DNA of 64,000 nucleotides, taken from positions 4,960,001 through 5,024,000 of the forward strand of contig NZ_CP186274.1 of the NCBI RefSeq assembly GCF_049331405.1. Direction: 5' to 3'. The position numbers and the translations under genes are program-made. This document shows, piece by piece, positions 18,815-27,389 of this stretch (its first letter is position 1; each line of letters begins with the position of its first letter). Source of the DNA: PoT sp049331405. GTDB lineage: Bacteria > Planctomycetota > Planctomycetia > Isosphaerales > Isosphaeraceae. The notes under the pieces are model-generated. The model saw only the letters and a program-made list of their open reading frames with translations, had not been told where the DNA came from and did no database searches.

Positions 18815-19309
18815 GGTTGGCGTACGATCGAGGGCCGTTGGTCTGGGTTTGGTCGTTCCGTCTAATCTCGCGAGGATCGGGGCGATCTTGCCGGGTCGAG
18901 GCTTTCTGGAAGATCGGGACGAGGCAAATCATCAAGGCGGCGAGAGGCCGGCAGGTTTCGGAAGGCGGGAGGCCGACCGACACAGTCCTCGTTGAGACAT
19001 TTGAACAGGAAAAGACACGCGGCGCAATCAGGCATATCGGCCACGCATTTGTATAGAAGCGTCAAAATGGGGAGACCGGGACCGGCCGTCCCCCCGCATC
19101 GGGTCGAAAACCGAAAAGGCTCGGGCGGGTCGGCGGGAGATGGGGCGTGAACTGGGACTAGGTCTCGAGCGAATCCCTTGCGCCCGATGAGGTTGGGCGT
19201 ATGAAAACGGACGGACACCCGACCCCGGCGTCCTTGCCGAAAGTGAGGGTCCCGTCCGCAAATCAGATACTTGAATCGCTTCTGTGATCGAGTCGGGCGA
19301 GGCGTGAGC
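18815..19309. other. Intergenic region upstream of the PPC gene and downstream of ahpD
   Basis: About 495 bases. It must carry the promoter of the PPC-domain gene (minus strand) near 18815-18900 and the end of the ahpD transcript. A weak inverted repeat (CGCCC/GGGCG) is at about 19181-19199. No coding frame of credible composition was found. Confidence 0.35.
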
Positions 19310-19840
19310 TCAGCCGACGCGAGAAGTGGCCACCGCGATGGAGAACCCCTGGACGACGGCGGCGATCCGGATCACCTGATGGATCCGATCCTCGGTGACC
19401 GTCTCGGCGAGCAGGCTCTGCTCGTGGGCCTTGATGCAGGTCTCGCAGCCGGCGAGGGCCGCGCAGGCCATCGAGCAGAGCTCGAAGAGTTTCTTGCTCG
19501 TCGCCGGGCGGACCATCCGGGACATCCGCAACCCGGCCTGACGCTGGGAGTAGCTTTCCTTGCCGATCATGTGTCGGAACCGGTAATAGACCGTGTTCAT
19601 CCCCATGATCGCCGCCGAGGCCTTGGCGTCGGCAGCGGCGTCATCCGTGAGTTGGCCCGCCCCTTGAGCCTTGATGGCCTCGGCCAGCTCCGTGTCCTTG
19701 ATGAACAGGGCGCTGGCGAACGCGATCGCGTATCGTTCCTGGAGCTCAAGATCCCCATTATCGAGGACGTTGGCGAGATTCAGGCGGAGATCCTTGGTCT
19801 CTTCGCCCAGCAAGGCCTTGAGTTCGTCGAGTGAGGGCAT
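19310..19840 (-). CDS. ahpD: Alkyl hydroperoxide reductase AhpD / carboxymuconolactone decarboxylase family
   Basis: A 176-residue AhpD. In mycobacteria AhpD reduces AhpC through a CxxC disulfide centre and is itself reduced by a lipoamide relay. The active site is visible as GCETCIKAHEQSL (C132, C135, H139), with E120 in the matching upstream acidic position; length and helical composition fit the family. The frame stays open far upstream, but the ATG at 19840 gives the conserved N terminus (MPSLDELKALLGEETKDLRL). It follows ahpC on the same strand by about 197 bases, separated by a strong hairpin. The pairing replaces the flavoprotein AhpF seen in enteric bacteria. Confidence 0.93.
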   Translation of the reverse strand: MPSLDELKALLGEETKDLRLNLANVLDNGDLELQERYAIAFASALFIKDTELAEAIKAQGAGQLTDDAAADAKASAAIMGMNTVYYRFRHMIGKESYSQRQAGLRMSRMVRPATSKKLFELCSMACAALAGCETCIKAHEQSLLAETVTEDRIHQVIRIAAVVQGFSIAVATSRVG

Positions 19841-19967
19841 CGGATCGATGACTCCGCGGAAGGAGGCGACCGGGAAGAATCCACGCGCGACCGGGCCGAC
19901 CCGCTCGGGGCAGGCGGAAGTTCCTGATCGCTCACGAGTTCGGCTTGGGTAACGAGGTGGAGTCGAA

Positions 19968-19999
19968 GCGGCGGGCCGGGGAGAACTCCGGCCCGCCGC
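19968..19999 (-). other. Strong GC hairpin between ahpC and ahpD
   Basis: A perfect 12-bp inverted repeat, GCGGCGGGCCGG (19968-19979) and CCGGCCCGCCGC (19988-19999), separated by 8 bases; further pairing could extend the stem to 14 bp with a four-base loop. It lies 38 bases beyond the ahpC stop and 127 bases before the ahpD start. No T-run follows on the minus strand, so it may be a partial terminator or a 3'-end stabiliser that makes ahpC mRNA more abundant than ahpD. Confidence 0.75.
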
Positions 20000-20037
20000 G
20001 TCTCGGGATCTGCAAGGAGGGAACCGTGACCCTCGGC

Positions 20038-20565
20038 TCAGACCTTGATCGTCTCTTCGCCCTTCTTCCAGTTGCAGGGGCAGAGCTCGTCCGACTGGAC
20101 GGCGTCGAGGACGCGCAGAACCTCGTCGACGTTGCGGCCGACGTTGAGGTTGTACACGGAGACCCACTGGATGACGCCATGCGGGTCGACGAGGAAAGTC
20201 GTGCGCTGGCAGACGCCCTCGGTCGGGTCGAGGATGCCCAACTCGGCCGCGAGCTTCTGCGCGGCGATCAGCGGATATTTGAGCGAGTGCAGGTCGTCGT
20301 GCGACTTGCACCAGGCGAGGTGCGAGAACTCGTTGTCAGTGCTGCCGCCGACGACCTCGGCGTCCCGATCCTTGAAGTCGTGGAGCTTGCGGTTGAACTC
20401 AACCAGCTCGGTCGGGCAGACGAACGTAAAGTCTTTGGGATAGAAGAAATAGACGACCCAACGGCCCGCGTACTGCTCGCTGGCGACCGTGGTGAGGGCA
20501 TTCTCACCCGAGCCGATGCTGGCCTTTGCCGTGAACCGGGGGAACTTGTCTCCAACCGTCAACAT
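20038..20565 (-). CDS. ahpC: Peroxiredoxin AhpC (2-Cys)
   Basis: A 175-residue peroxiredoxin that reduces hydrogen peroxide, organic peroxides and peroxynitrite in the cytoplasm. The peroxidatic cysteine lies in DFTFVCPTEL (C50), and C-terminal cysteines in DELCPCNWKKGE (C162, C164) supply the resolving thiol; VDPHG and other family positions are present. The frame opens at a TTG (20571), but the ATG at 20565 has AGGAGA eight bases upstream and gives the expected MLTVGDKFP start. The CPC arrangement gives two candidate resolving cysteines. It is divergent from oxyR across 155 bases, which implies direct control by OxyR. AhpD is the likely reductase partner. Confidence 0.96.
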   Translation of the reverse strand: MLTVGDKFPRFTAKASIGSGENALTTVASEQYAGRWVVYFFYPKDFTFVCPTELVEFNRKLHDFKDRDAEVVGGSTDNEFSHLAWCKSHDDLHSLKYPLIAAQKLAAELGILDPTEGVCQRTTFLVDPHGVIQWVSVYNLNVGRNVDEVLRVLDAVQSDELCPCNWKKGEETIKV

Positions 20566-20649
20566 GATCAAGGTCTCCTGGATTCACGCCGGTCTTCGAT
20601 CCCGCAGGCTGGGACCACCGTGGAATGCGGGGCCGGCGTGCTCGTGACA

Positions 20650-20680
20650 TTGGTCATGTTAAGAGTTTCGATGTTATAAT
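20650..20680 (+). promoter_or_regulatory. Candidate oxyR promoter in the ahpC-oxyR divergent region
   Basis: A consensus TATAAT hexamer (20675-20680) lies 40 bases before the oxyR ATG, with TTGGTC at 20650-20655, a 19-base spacing that is longer than ideal. A 10-base palindrome, AGCCTAGGCT (20689-20698), sits just downstream in this AT-rich stretch and could be an operator half-site. The classical four-element OxyR site (ATAG-n7-CTAT) was looked for and not found. Confidence 0.4.
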
Positions 20681-20720
20681 TCAATGGAAGCCTAGGCTAT
20701 AGAATCAATAAGAGCTTCTT

Positions 20721-21614
20721 ATGGACCTAACCCAACTCCGCTCGTTCCTGAAAATCGCCGAGTACCGGAGCTTCACGCGTGCGGCGAAGGATTTCGGCGT
20801 CTCGCAGCCGGCGCTGAGCCAGCAGATCGCGAAGCTCGAGGCCGACCTGGGCCGGCCGATCTTCGAGCGGCAGGGGAGGCAGATCAGCCTCACCGAGGCG
20901 GGCGAGCTATTGAAGCGGCAGGCCGAGCAGATCATCTCGCTCGCGGACGACACGGCCAAGCTGCTCTGCGACGACGGGGAGTCGGGCAAGGTCATCGTCT
21001 CGGCGATCCCGACCATCGCCCCGTACCTGCTCCCGTCCCTGATCCGGACCTTCCACGGCCGGCATCCCCGCGCCCACATCGAGATCCACGAGGAAGTGAC
21101 CGAGTCGATCCTCAAGCGTTGCGCGATGGGCGAGATCGACGTGGGGATCCTGGCCTTGCCCGTCGAGCGGGCCTACCTCAAGTTCGAGCGGCTCTTCGAA
21201 GAAGAGCTGGTCCTGGTCCTGCCGACCTCGCACGAACTCGTCCACAAGCCGGAGATCCTCCTGGAAGACCTCCAAGACGAGCCCTTCGTCTTGCTCGACG
21301 AGGCGCACTGCCTCTCGGGCCACATCCGCAGCTTCTGTCAGCGCCGGGCCGTGCAGCCGGTCACGACCGGGAGGACGCAGCAGCTCTCGACCGTGCAGGA
21401 GCTGGTCTCGCTCGAGCTGGGGGTCTCCCTGATCCCGGAGATGGCCCGCCGCGTCGACTCGAGTGATCGCCGGGTCTATCGTTCCCTCAGCGGCAAGGTC
21501 CCCACACGGACCATCGCCGCCTGCTGGAACGCCGACCGCTACCAGTCTCGCCTGGCGAAGCGGTTCCTCGACGCCCTCCGCGAGATGAAGCAAGAGGCCG
21601 AGCCGGGCGATTGA
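20721..21614 (+). CDS. oxyR: LysR-family peroxide sensor OxyR
   Basis: A 297-residue LysR-type regulator: an N-terminal winged helix-turn-helix (FTRAAKDFGVSQPALSQQIA, about 18-37), a linker helix, and a substrate-binding-like sensor domain. The segment DEAHCLSGHIRSFCQRR carries two cysteines nine residues apart (C197, C206), matching C199/C208 of E. coli OxyR, which form the peroxide-sensing disulfide. Together with divergent ahpC-ahpD this makes OxyR the best call rather than a generic LysR protein. The ATG at 20721 is a good start with the family-typical MDLTQLRSFL. Convergent with the NUDIX gene across a small shared hairpin. Confidence 0.95.
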   Translation: MDLTQLRSFLKIAEYRSFTRAAKDFGVSQPALSQQIAKLEADLGRPIFERQGRQISLTEAGELLKRQAEQIISLADDTAKLLCDDGESGKVIVSAIPTIAPYLLPSLIRTFHGRHPRAHIEIHEEVTESILKRCAMGEIDVGILALPVERAYLKFERLFEEELVLVLPTSHELVHKPEILLEDLQDEPFVLLDEAHCLSGHIRSFCQRRAVQPVTTGRTQQLSTVQELVSLELGVSLIPEMARRVDSSDRRVYRSLSGKVPTRTIAACWNADRYQSRLAKRFLDALREMKQEAEPGD

Positions 21615-21623
21615 GTCTCTTCG

Positions 21624-21655
21624 AATGGCGAACGCCCGGGGCACGCTCCGCCATT
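21624..21655. terminator. Weak bidirectional hairpin between oxyR and the NUDIX gene
   Basis: A 7-bp inverted repeat, AATGGCG (21624-21630) and CGCCATT (21649-21655), spans the gap between two convergent stop codons and just touches the NUDIX stop. It could act as a shared terminator, but no T-run is present. Confidence 0.35.
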
Positions 21656-22193
21656 ATCCCATCTGGTGGAGCCGCTCGATGAAGTAAAGCCCGGTATACA
21701 CCTTGGGATCCACCAGGGTCCCCTCGGCCACCCGGGCGCGGAGCCAGGCGTCGACCTTGCCGAGCGGCACTTCCGTGACCTGGATCGACTCCCCTTCGAC
21801 ACCGCCGCCATCTCCGACCTTGTGAAGCCCGGTTGCCAGCATGATGTTGATCACCTCGTCGGTGATGCCGGCGGATGAGGGTCCCCGGGTCAGGTACGTC
21901 ACCGAATCCGGCTCGTAGCCCGTCTCCTCGATGAGTTCCCTCCGGACGGCCGTCTCGAGGGCTTCCTCCTCCGTCCCCTCGACATCCCCGACCAACCCTG
22001 CCGGGAACCCGACGACCGCGACGCCCCCGACGGGGATCCGCTTCTCGTGTGTCAGCAAGAGCTTGCCGTCATCGGTCAACGCCGCTATGAAGACCGACCG
22101 GATAGGCCGGGTGCGCTCGATGAACTCCCACCCCTGCCTGCGGACGAGTCGCAGGAACCGCCCCTCGCCGATGACCTCATCCTGACCGCTCAT
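21654..22193 (-). CDS. NUDIX hydrolase, probably ADP-ribose pyrophosphatase-like
   Basis: A 179-residue NUDIX protein. NUDIX enzymes split nucleoside diphosphates linked to another moiety, using divalent metal ions. The box reads ETAVRRELIEETGYEPDS, keeping the REx-EExG core; the initial Gly of the consensus appears displaced by about two residues. Upstream sequence (VRSVFI-type strand, VGGVAVVGFPAGLVG) resembles ADP-sugar pyrophosphatases, where a PAGL motif precedes the box. The frame continues to 22298, but the ATG at 22193 is preceded by a run of G (AGGGGG) at good spacing, so I choose it. The substrate is inferred. Confidence 0.88.
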   Translation of the reverse strand: MSGQDEVIGEGRFLRLVRRQGWEFIERTRPIRSVFIAALTDDGKLLLTHEKRIPVGGVAVVGFPAGLVGDVEGTEEEALETAVRRELIEETGYEPDSVTYLTRGPSSAGITDEVINIMLATGLHKVGDGGGVEGESIQVTEVPLGKVDAWLRARVAEGTLVDPKVYTGLYFIERLHQMG

Positions 22194-22433
22194 GACATGC
22201 CCCCTGCCTCGCCCGGCCATTTCGGCGCGTACGTCATCTCGTTTCAGATCCGACCCGATCCACGAGTTGAAGATCGGCGATGTCCCGACCCAACTCAAGA
22301 GGCCCGCCCCCTTCGAAATGCAACAAGGGGCATTCGGAGCCTCGGCACGCGAGGAGACTCCAAATACCCCTTGGATTCGACTTCAGGAAAGGGCCCTGGC
22401 GGGTGGGACCTCTTCGGCTCTAATCAACTCCGC

Positions 22434-23300
22434 TTAGCTCTGCTTGGAGGGAGCGAGCTGAGCCGAGGGAGCCGGAGCGGCCTGGGGGGCGGGGACGACG
22501 GCGGGGGCACAAACCGGGACGGTGCGGGTCACCGGGCGGTAGCAGGTCTCGGTCACCGTCTCGCAGACGGGGACGGGGATGCAGCGGGTGATCGTCTTGG
22601 GGACGCAGACGAAGGTCGTGACGGGGATCTTCTCGTTCACGACTTCGCTGACGATCCGGCAGGACGTGACCGGCACCTGGATGGTCTTGCACTCGGTAAC
22701 GAGGCGGCAGGTCGTGACGGGCACCTGGCGCGTCTGGACCTCGGGGACCATCGTGCAGACCGGGACGTTCTTGACGACCGGGACCGGCGTGTAGCAGGTC
22801 TTCGCCACGGTCGTGTGACCGCAGGTCGGGGCCGTCTTGCCGCAGAGGCCGCAGCCGTGCGAGACCGTCGGGACGGTCACGAGCTGCGTCGTCGGCTGCA
22901 TGCAGTATTCGGTGACCTGGCGGTAGGTCGTCACCGGCTTGCAGACGGTGAAGGTCTGGGTGACCATCGTCGTCTCGGAGACGGGACGGCAGGTCGTGAT
23001 CGTCTTGGGGACGTAGGTCGTGTCGTAGACGGGGCGGCAGACCGTACGCTGACGGTCGACGAAGTTCACCTGCGCCTGCTTGACCATGATGGTCTCGGTC
23101 ACAGGCTGCATGTGAATGCGCTGCACGACGCGGTTCACCTGGTACGGGACCATCTCGGTCACGCACTGGTACGCAGGCGCAGGGGCCGGGACGTACGCAC
23201 AGGGAGTGCTGTGGCACTTCGTACACGCCGAAGCAACGCCCGGCGCCGCAACGAACGCCAGTCCCAAAGCCGCAAAGAAGCCACGTGCCCAAAATCGCAT
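22434..23300 (-). CDS. Cys-rich secreted planctomycete envelope protein with V-P-V-x-x-C repeats
   Basis: A 288-residue protein with a clear signal peptide (about 1-24, cut after AS-A). The mature part has 21 cysteines in a quasi-repeat of about 12-16 residues built on beta-like strands (VPKTITTCRP, VTQTFTVCKP, RQVPVTTCRLVTEC, IQVPVTSCRIVSEV, IPVPVCETVTETC). The last 25 residues are Ala/Pro-rich. It resembles the YTV/Cys-rich proteins proposed as disulfide-linked cell-wall components in planctomycetes. The frame opens at 23360, but the ATG at 23300 starts directly at the signal peptide. Disulfide cross-linking outside the cell is expected from family knowledge; no enzymatic role is evident. 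Confidence 0.88.
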   Translation of the reverse strand: MRFWARGFFAALGLAFVAAPGVASACTKCHSTPCAYVPAPAPAYQCVTEMVPYQVNRVVQRIHMQPVTETIMVKQAQVNFVDRQRTVCRPVYDTTYVPKTITTCRPVSETTMVTQTFTVCKPVTTYRQVTEYCMQPTTQLVTVPTVSHGCGLCGKTAPTCGHTTVAKTCYTPVPVVKNVPVCTMVPEVQTRQVPVTTCRLVTECKTIQVPVTSCRIVSEVVNEKIPVTTFVCVPKTITRCIPVPVCETVTETCYRPVTRTVPVCAPAVVPAPQAAPAPSAQLAPSKQS

Positions 23301-23660
23301 CGCTGTAGTTCTCCGGTTGGCAATCCAGGTTGACAAGGACTTCGTCCTGATGGAACTCACTGTATCTTACAATATGGGAGAAATAAATCGCCTGGGCACT
23401 CTAAATAATTTTGGACGACTATCCCGGCATTTCTCGATGAAAATCATCGAGATGGTCGCAATTTGGGTATTCTGAGATGATTGTCCGGCCAAAGTTAATA
23501 AGTTGGACCTAACGATTACCGTGTCAGTATTGAGAAGCTGGAGAATATTCGGGGCAAATCCATTGAGTCACGCCGGGCGATGGCCGATACCGTCGACAAA
23601 GCTGCCGCCTTGACGCGCAGTCCGGCTCGCGGCCCGATTTGTCGAGAGGGGTCTCCCTCG
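23301..23660. other. Divergent promoter region between the Cys-rich gene and the glycosylase gene
   Basis: About 360 bases, clearly AT-rich between 23360 and 23540, as expected for two outward promoters. A small AGGAC-TTC-GTCCT hairpin (23337-23349) would lie in the 5' leader of the Cys-rich gene. No gene seen. An in-frame extension of the glycosylase frame to 23580 lacks family resemblance. Confidence 0.4.
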
Positions 23661-24542
23661 ATGCCCGAGCTGCCTGACATCGCGATCTACGTCGAGGCGT
23701 TGGAGCGCCGGGTCCTGGGCGCAATCCTCAAGGACGTGCGAATCCGCAGCCCGTTCCTGCTTCGGACGTTCGATCCCCCGCTCGAGTCCGCTTTCGGCAA
23801 GAAGCTCGTCGCGATCCGGAGGCTGGGGAAGCGGCTCGTCTTCGGCCTCGATGACGACCTCTGGCTGATCCTGCACCTGATGATCGCGGGGCGACTCCAC
23901 TGGAAGCCGCTCGGGAAGCCCGCATCCAGCAAAGCCGGGCTCGCGACCTTCCTCTTCTCGACCGGGTCACTCCTCCTGACCGAGGCCGGCACGAAACACC
24001 GGGCGGGGCTGCACCTCATCCAGGGATCTGCGACCCTCGAAGAGCATGACCCAGGCGGGCTCGAGCCCCTCTCGGCCACGCTCGACGACTTCCGCGTCGC
24101 ACTCCAGGCCCAGAACCACACGATCAAGCGCTCGCTCACGAACCCGCGTATCTTCAGCGGGATCGGCAACGCCTACTCCGACGAGATCCTGCACCGCGCC
24201 CGACTCTCCCCGCTCACCCTCACCCAGAAGCTCAAGCCGGACGAGGTCGAGCGGCTCTACGAGGCCACCCGCGTGGTGCTCGTCGAGTGGATCGAACGCC
24301 TCCGAGCCGAGGCGGGCGACGGCTTCCCCGAGAAGGTCACGGCCTTCCGCCCCGAGATGGCCGTGCATGGCCGCTTCGGCATGGCCTGCCCCGTCTGCCA
24401 GGCCCCCGTCCAGCGCATCCGCTATGCGGACAACGAGACCAACTACTGCCCCCGCTGCCAGACCAACGGCCGAATCCTCGCCGATCGCTCCCTCTCCCGG
24501 CTCCTCAAGGACGACTGGCCGAGGCACCTCGACGAACTCTGA
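23661..24542 (+). CDS. DNA-formamidopyrimidine glycosylase family protein (Fpg/Nei)
   Basis: A 293-residue base-excision repair enzyme. After Met removal the N terminus is PELPD, in which Pro1 is the Schiff-base nucleophile and Glu2 the acid. The helix-two-turns-helix DNA-binding motif is at NPRIFSGIGNAYSDEI, and a C-terminal zinc finger follows (CPVC ... CPRC). The enzyme removes oxidised purines and nicks the abasic site. The start reads PELPD rather than the classical PELPE, and the region after the last Cys pair is longer than in E. coli Fpg (which ends soon after), so this belongs to a divergent Fpg-like subfamily; substrate range is uncertain. The ATG at 23661 is fixed by the need for Pro at position 2 and has GAGGGG upstream. 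Confidence 0.93.
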   Translation: MPELPDIAIYVEALERRVLGAILKDVRIRSPFLLRTFDPPLESAFGKKLVAIRRLGKRLVFGLDDDLWLILHLMIAGRLHWKPLGKPASSKAGLATFLFSTGSLLLTEAGTKHRAGLHLIQGSATLEEHDPGGLEPLSATLDDFRVALQAQNHTIKRSLTNPRIFSGIGNAYSDEILHRARLSPLTLTQKLKPDEVERLYEATRVVLVEWIERLRAEAGDGFPEKVTAFRPEMAVHGRFGMACPVCQAPVQRIRYADNETNYCPRCQTNGRILADRSLSRLLKDDWPRHLDEL

Positions 24543-24719
24543 ACGACGCCTTGATACATAAAAATCCATACATGTTCATGCATCTTATTGCCGCCCACCT
24601 TTACACAGTCCGCCCATAGCCGATTGCGTATCCGAGGTCGGGCCTCCCTTCCGGCGAAAGAACCGTTAGACTGATGCCGACGTCAGTCGATCTATTCGGA
24701 CCAAGGCGCGAGGGATGCG

Positions 24720-25813
24720 ATGGTGCCAGCGTTACGCAGATGGCCGTGCGGACTCGTCCTGTCCCTGCTCACGCTCGCATCGACCCTGATCTCCGAACCG
24801 ACGGGATGGGCCCGGGGCGAGGAACCCGCCAGGCCTCCCGAGGCTTCCACCTTCCGCAACCCACTCAAATTGCAGGGCGCGGATCCCTGGATGACCTACC
24901 ACGACGGCTGGTACTACCTCGCGACGACGACCTCGGGCGACATCCGGCTCCGTCGTGCCCGGCGACTGGCCGAGTTGAAGGAAGCCGTCGACCAGGTCGT
25001 CTGGAAGGACCAGACCCCTTCGCGATTCCGCGACATCTGGGCCCCCGAGTTCCATCGCCTGGACTCGGGCCAGGGGCCGCGCTGGTACCTGTATTACACC
25101 GCGTCCGACGGCGAGGACACGCACCATCGACTCTTCGTCGCCGAGAGCCAGGGGGACGACCCGTTCGGCCCTTACGCGTTCAAGGCGAAGTTGCAGACCG
25201 ACCCCGACGACGCCTACTACGCCATCGACGGCACGGTCCTCCGCATGCCGACGGGGGCGCTCTATTACCTCTGGTGCGGGCGCCCCAGCCCCGCGGGCCA
25301 GGGCCTCTACATCGCCCGGATGTCCAATCCCTGGACCCTGGCCGGGCCACGCACCTATCTCCCCGCCGATGGCTTCGGCTGCAAGGTCGTCCGTGAGGGC
25401 CCGATCCCGCTCCTGCGCAATGACCGGGTCTTCCTGATCTACTCCGCCTGCCCGGCCGATACGCCCGACTACAAGCTCGGCATGCTCAGCGCCCCGTTGA
25501 CGAGCGACCCGCTCTTGGTGGCCTCATGGACCCAGCATCCCGAACCCGTCTTTGTTCGGAACGACGAGGCCGGGGTGTACGGCCCGGGGCACAACTTCTT
25601 CTTCCAGTCCCCCGACGTAAGGAAGACTGGATCGTCTATCATGCGAAGACGGGCACGCAGAAGACCTATGCCGATCGCTCCACGCGTGCCCAGCGCTTCC
25701 ATTGGAACCCGGACGGCACCCCCAGCTTCGGCCAACCGATCGCGCTCGACCGGGACATCCCCTCCCCCTCCGGCGAGCATCCAGCCAGGGTCAAGAATCC
25801 CGCCGGCAATTGA
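24720..25813 (+). pseudogene. Glycoside hydrolase family 43 gene with a one-base frameshift near the 3' end
   Basis: An exported five-bladed beta-propeller glycosidase (arabinan/xylan-type family). After a signal peptide (about 1-32), the three catalytic acids are visible: D55 in GADPWMTYHDGWYYL (base), D170 in AIDGTVLR and E226 in VREGPIPLL (acid), plus WAPEF at 107 and GPGHNFFFQ at 288. After the Asp codon at 25614-25616 the frame breaks. Adding one G near 25617 would restore DGKEDWIVYHAKTG and continue in another frame to a stop at 25813, giving about 364 residues. Without repair the frame reads Arg-rich nonsense to 25844. This is a recent mutation or a sequencing error. AGGGA precedes the ATG at good spacing. 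Confidence 0.88.
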
Positions 25814-25849
25814 TCAGCTAGATTTTATTTATTCCCCAGCATGATCGCA

Positions 25850-26779
25850 TCAATTTGATTGCGAATTCTTGCTCGAAGCCTGATGTAGAAATCCAAGGAT
25901 CTCGTCGCGGAAGCGGTCGGGATCCTTGGCAAGGTGTTCGAGATGGCCGGCGCCCTCATAGACCGATAGCGACGCATGTGTCTGGACTCGATCGCAGATA
26001 GATCGGGCCTCGTCCGGCCGTGCCCTCGTGTCCCTGTCTCCCGCCATGATCAGCACGGGGATATCGCCGGGTATGCCGTCGATCGCCTTGACCGGAGATA
26101 TCTCGTCGAGGTGCGGTATCACCCAGTGCGACACGAGCAAAAGCCCTTGGTAGGCGAACCAGTCGAGAACCGGGGGCAGATGGTTCTCGAGCCGGTTCCT
26201 CACCGCGGTCTTGAGATCCTTAAAAGGGCTCTCGAGGACATAATCGCGGACCCGGCCTCCCAACTCCCCGCTGGCGAAGACCGCCGCGGCCGCACCGAGC
26301 GAAAGGCCGTGGATGAGGATCGGCCTGCCCGGCCTGCGGCGCTCGAGGAACTCGACCGCGGCGATCACATCCCGTCTCGCCCCAAAGCCGATGTCGTTGA
26401 ACTCCCCCGCGGAATCGCCGTGAGCCCGGAGCGAGACCATGAGCACGGAAGAACCGGCCCCGGCATAAATCCAGCCGCGATCGAGGCAACGGAGCCGACT
26501 GCCCGAATAGCCGTGGATCAGCACGACTGAAGGGGCGTCAGCCCTGCCCGGCAAGAGCCAGGCGCCCAAGTCTAAGCCGTCTCGCGTCGTGAGGCGAAGG
26601 GGTTCGAGGACGCCCCAATCGAGGCTGGGCGCGGGCTCTGCGAAGATGGGGCGAGATCGCCGCGTCAGCCTATAGGCCACCGCGAACGAGGCGAGCAGCC
26701 AGAGCATGATCAGGATACCCACGAATGCGAGACAAACCTTCCAACGCCGCGATGCCGTTCGGATCAACGTCAGCTTCAT
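25850..26779 (-). CDS. Membrane-anchored alpha/beta hydrolase
   Basis: A 309-residue alpha/beta-fold hydrolase of the BAAT/dienelactone-like type (similar to bacterial BEM46-like proteins). It has an N-terminal transmembrane helix (about 14-37), an oxyanion region HGYSGSR, the nucleophile elbow HGLSLG (S160), an acid in AGDRD (D248 or D250) and the catalytic His in GAGHLEH (H279). The enzyme would face the cytoplasmic or the periplasmic side from its anchor, hydrolysing esters of unknown identity. The frame opens at 26899, but the ATG at 26779 has AGGA six bases before it and starts just ahead of the membrane helix. Convergent with the GH43 gene. Confidence 0.88.
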   Translation of the reverse strand: MKLTLIRTASRRWKVCLAFVGILIMLWLLASFAVAYRLTRRSRPIFAEPAPSLDWGVLEPLRLTTRDGLDLGAWLLPGRADAPSVVLIHGYSGSRLRCLDRGWIYAGAGSSVLMVSLRAHGDSAGEFNDIGFGARRDVIAAVEFLERRRPGRPILIHGLSLGAAAAVFASGELGGRVRDYVLESPFKDLKTAVRNRLENHLPPVLDWFAYQGLLLVSHWVIPHLDEISPVKAIDGIPGDIPVLIMAGDRDTRARPDEARSICDRVQTHASLSVYEGAGHLEHLAKDPDRFRDEILGFLHQASSKNSQSN

Positions 26780-27389
26780 GCAATATCCTTGACAATATAC
26801 GTCGTCATGGCGCTGCATACTCATCGCCGTCCTCGATGACCTTCGACGTGAGAGCGTATTTCGCGACACGTCCCGGGTCATCCACCCGACGATCGTCACG
26901 CGATGGCGAACGACGGCCGGAAAACCGATGCCGCGTGATCACCCTCGCCGAAAGTGTCAAGGCCCAGCCGTCAAAGGATTTGCAAGTCGCCAGGATTGCT
27001 GTTTGTTCGATTGACTGGTGTGAGTCCCGCGGAAGGCCTGACTCAGACGAGCACGATCCTTCCCTCGAGGCAACCCGGAGCGGCGGCCCATCGGGCATCC
27101 CGAAGCGCCATGTGAGAGGATCTCGAAAAGTTCAACATTTTCAGCGGGGACGGATATTCACGGGTCTCCAACGTCGGAATTCGGAAACCGCCAGTTCCTA
27201 AAAAATTCGCTTGCAGTTGGCCCTCGAATTCGACTACAAGTGTCTCATTCAACTGGCACCATGCTTGGTCCCTGTACCCCTCAAGAACTCGCGATTCGCG
27301 CCGAAGATAGCCCTTCCAGGATGTGACTCCTTCGTCATCGTAAGGGCATGAGCGTCGGACACATGAATGAGCCTGCTCGATGAGGTGAC
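26780..27389. other. Intergenic region ahead of the large plus-strand array
   Basis: About 610 bases between the divergent hydrolase gene and the beta-propeller gene, expected to hold the main promoter of the array at 27390-42431. Composition is less GC-rich around 27125-27260 (A-run at 27200-27205). No convincing -35/-10 pair, open frame or structured leader was recognised. Confidence 0.35.

Noticed and set aside
16508..18865. 785-codon open frame on the plus strand
   Set aside because: It is antisense to the PPC-domain gene. GC-biased third positions make long shadow frames; there is no domain, signal or ribosome site.
20650..20720. Four-element OxyR operator (ATAG-n7-CTAT)
   Set aside because: ATAG and CTAT occur once around 20697-20702, but the repeated spacing does not continue on either side.
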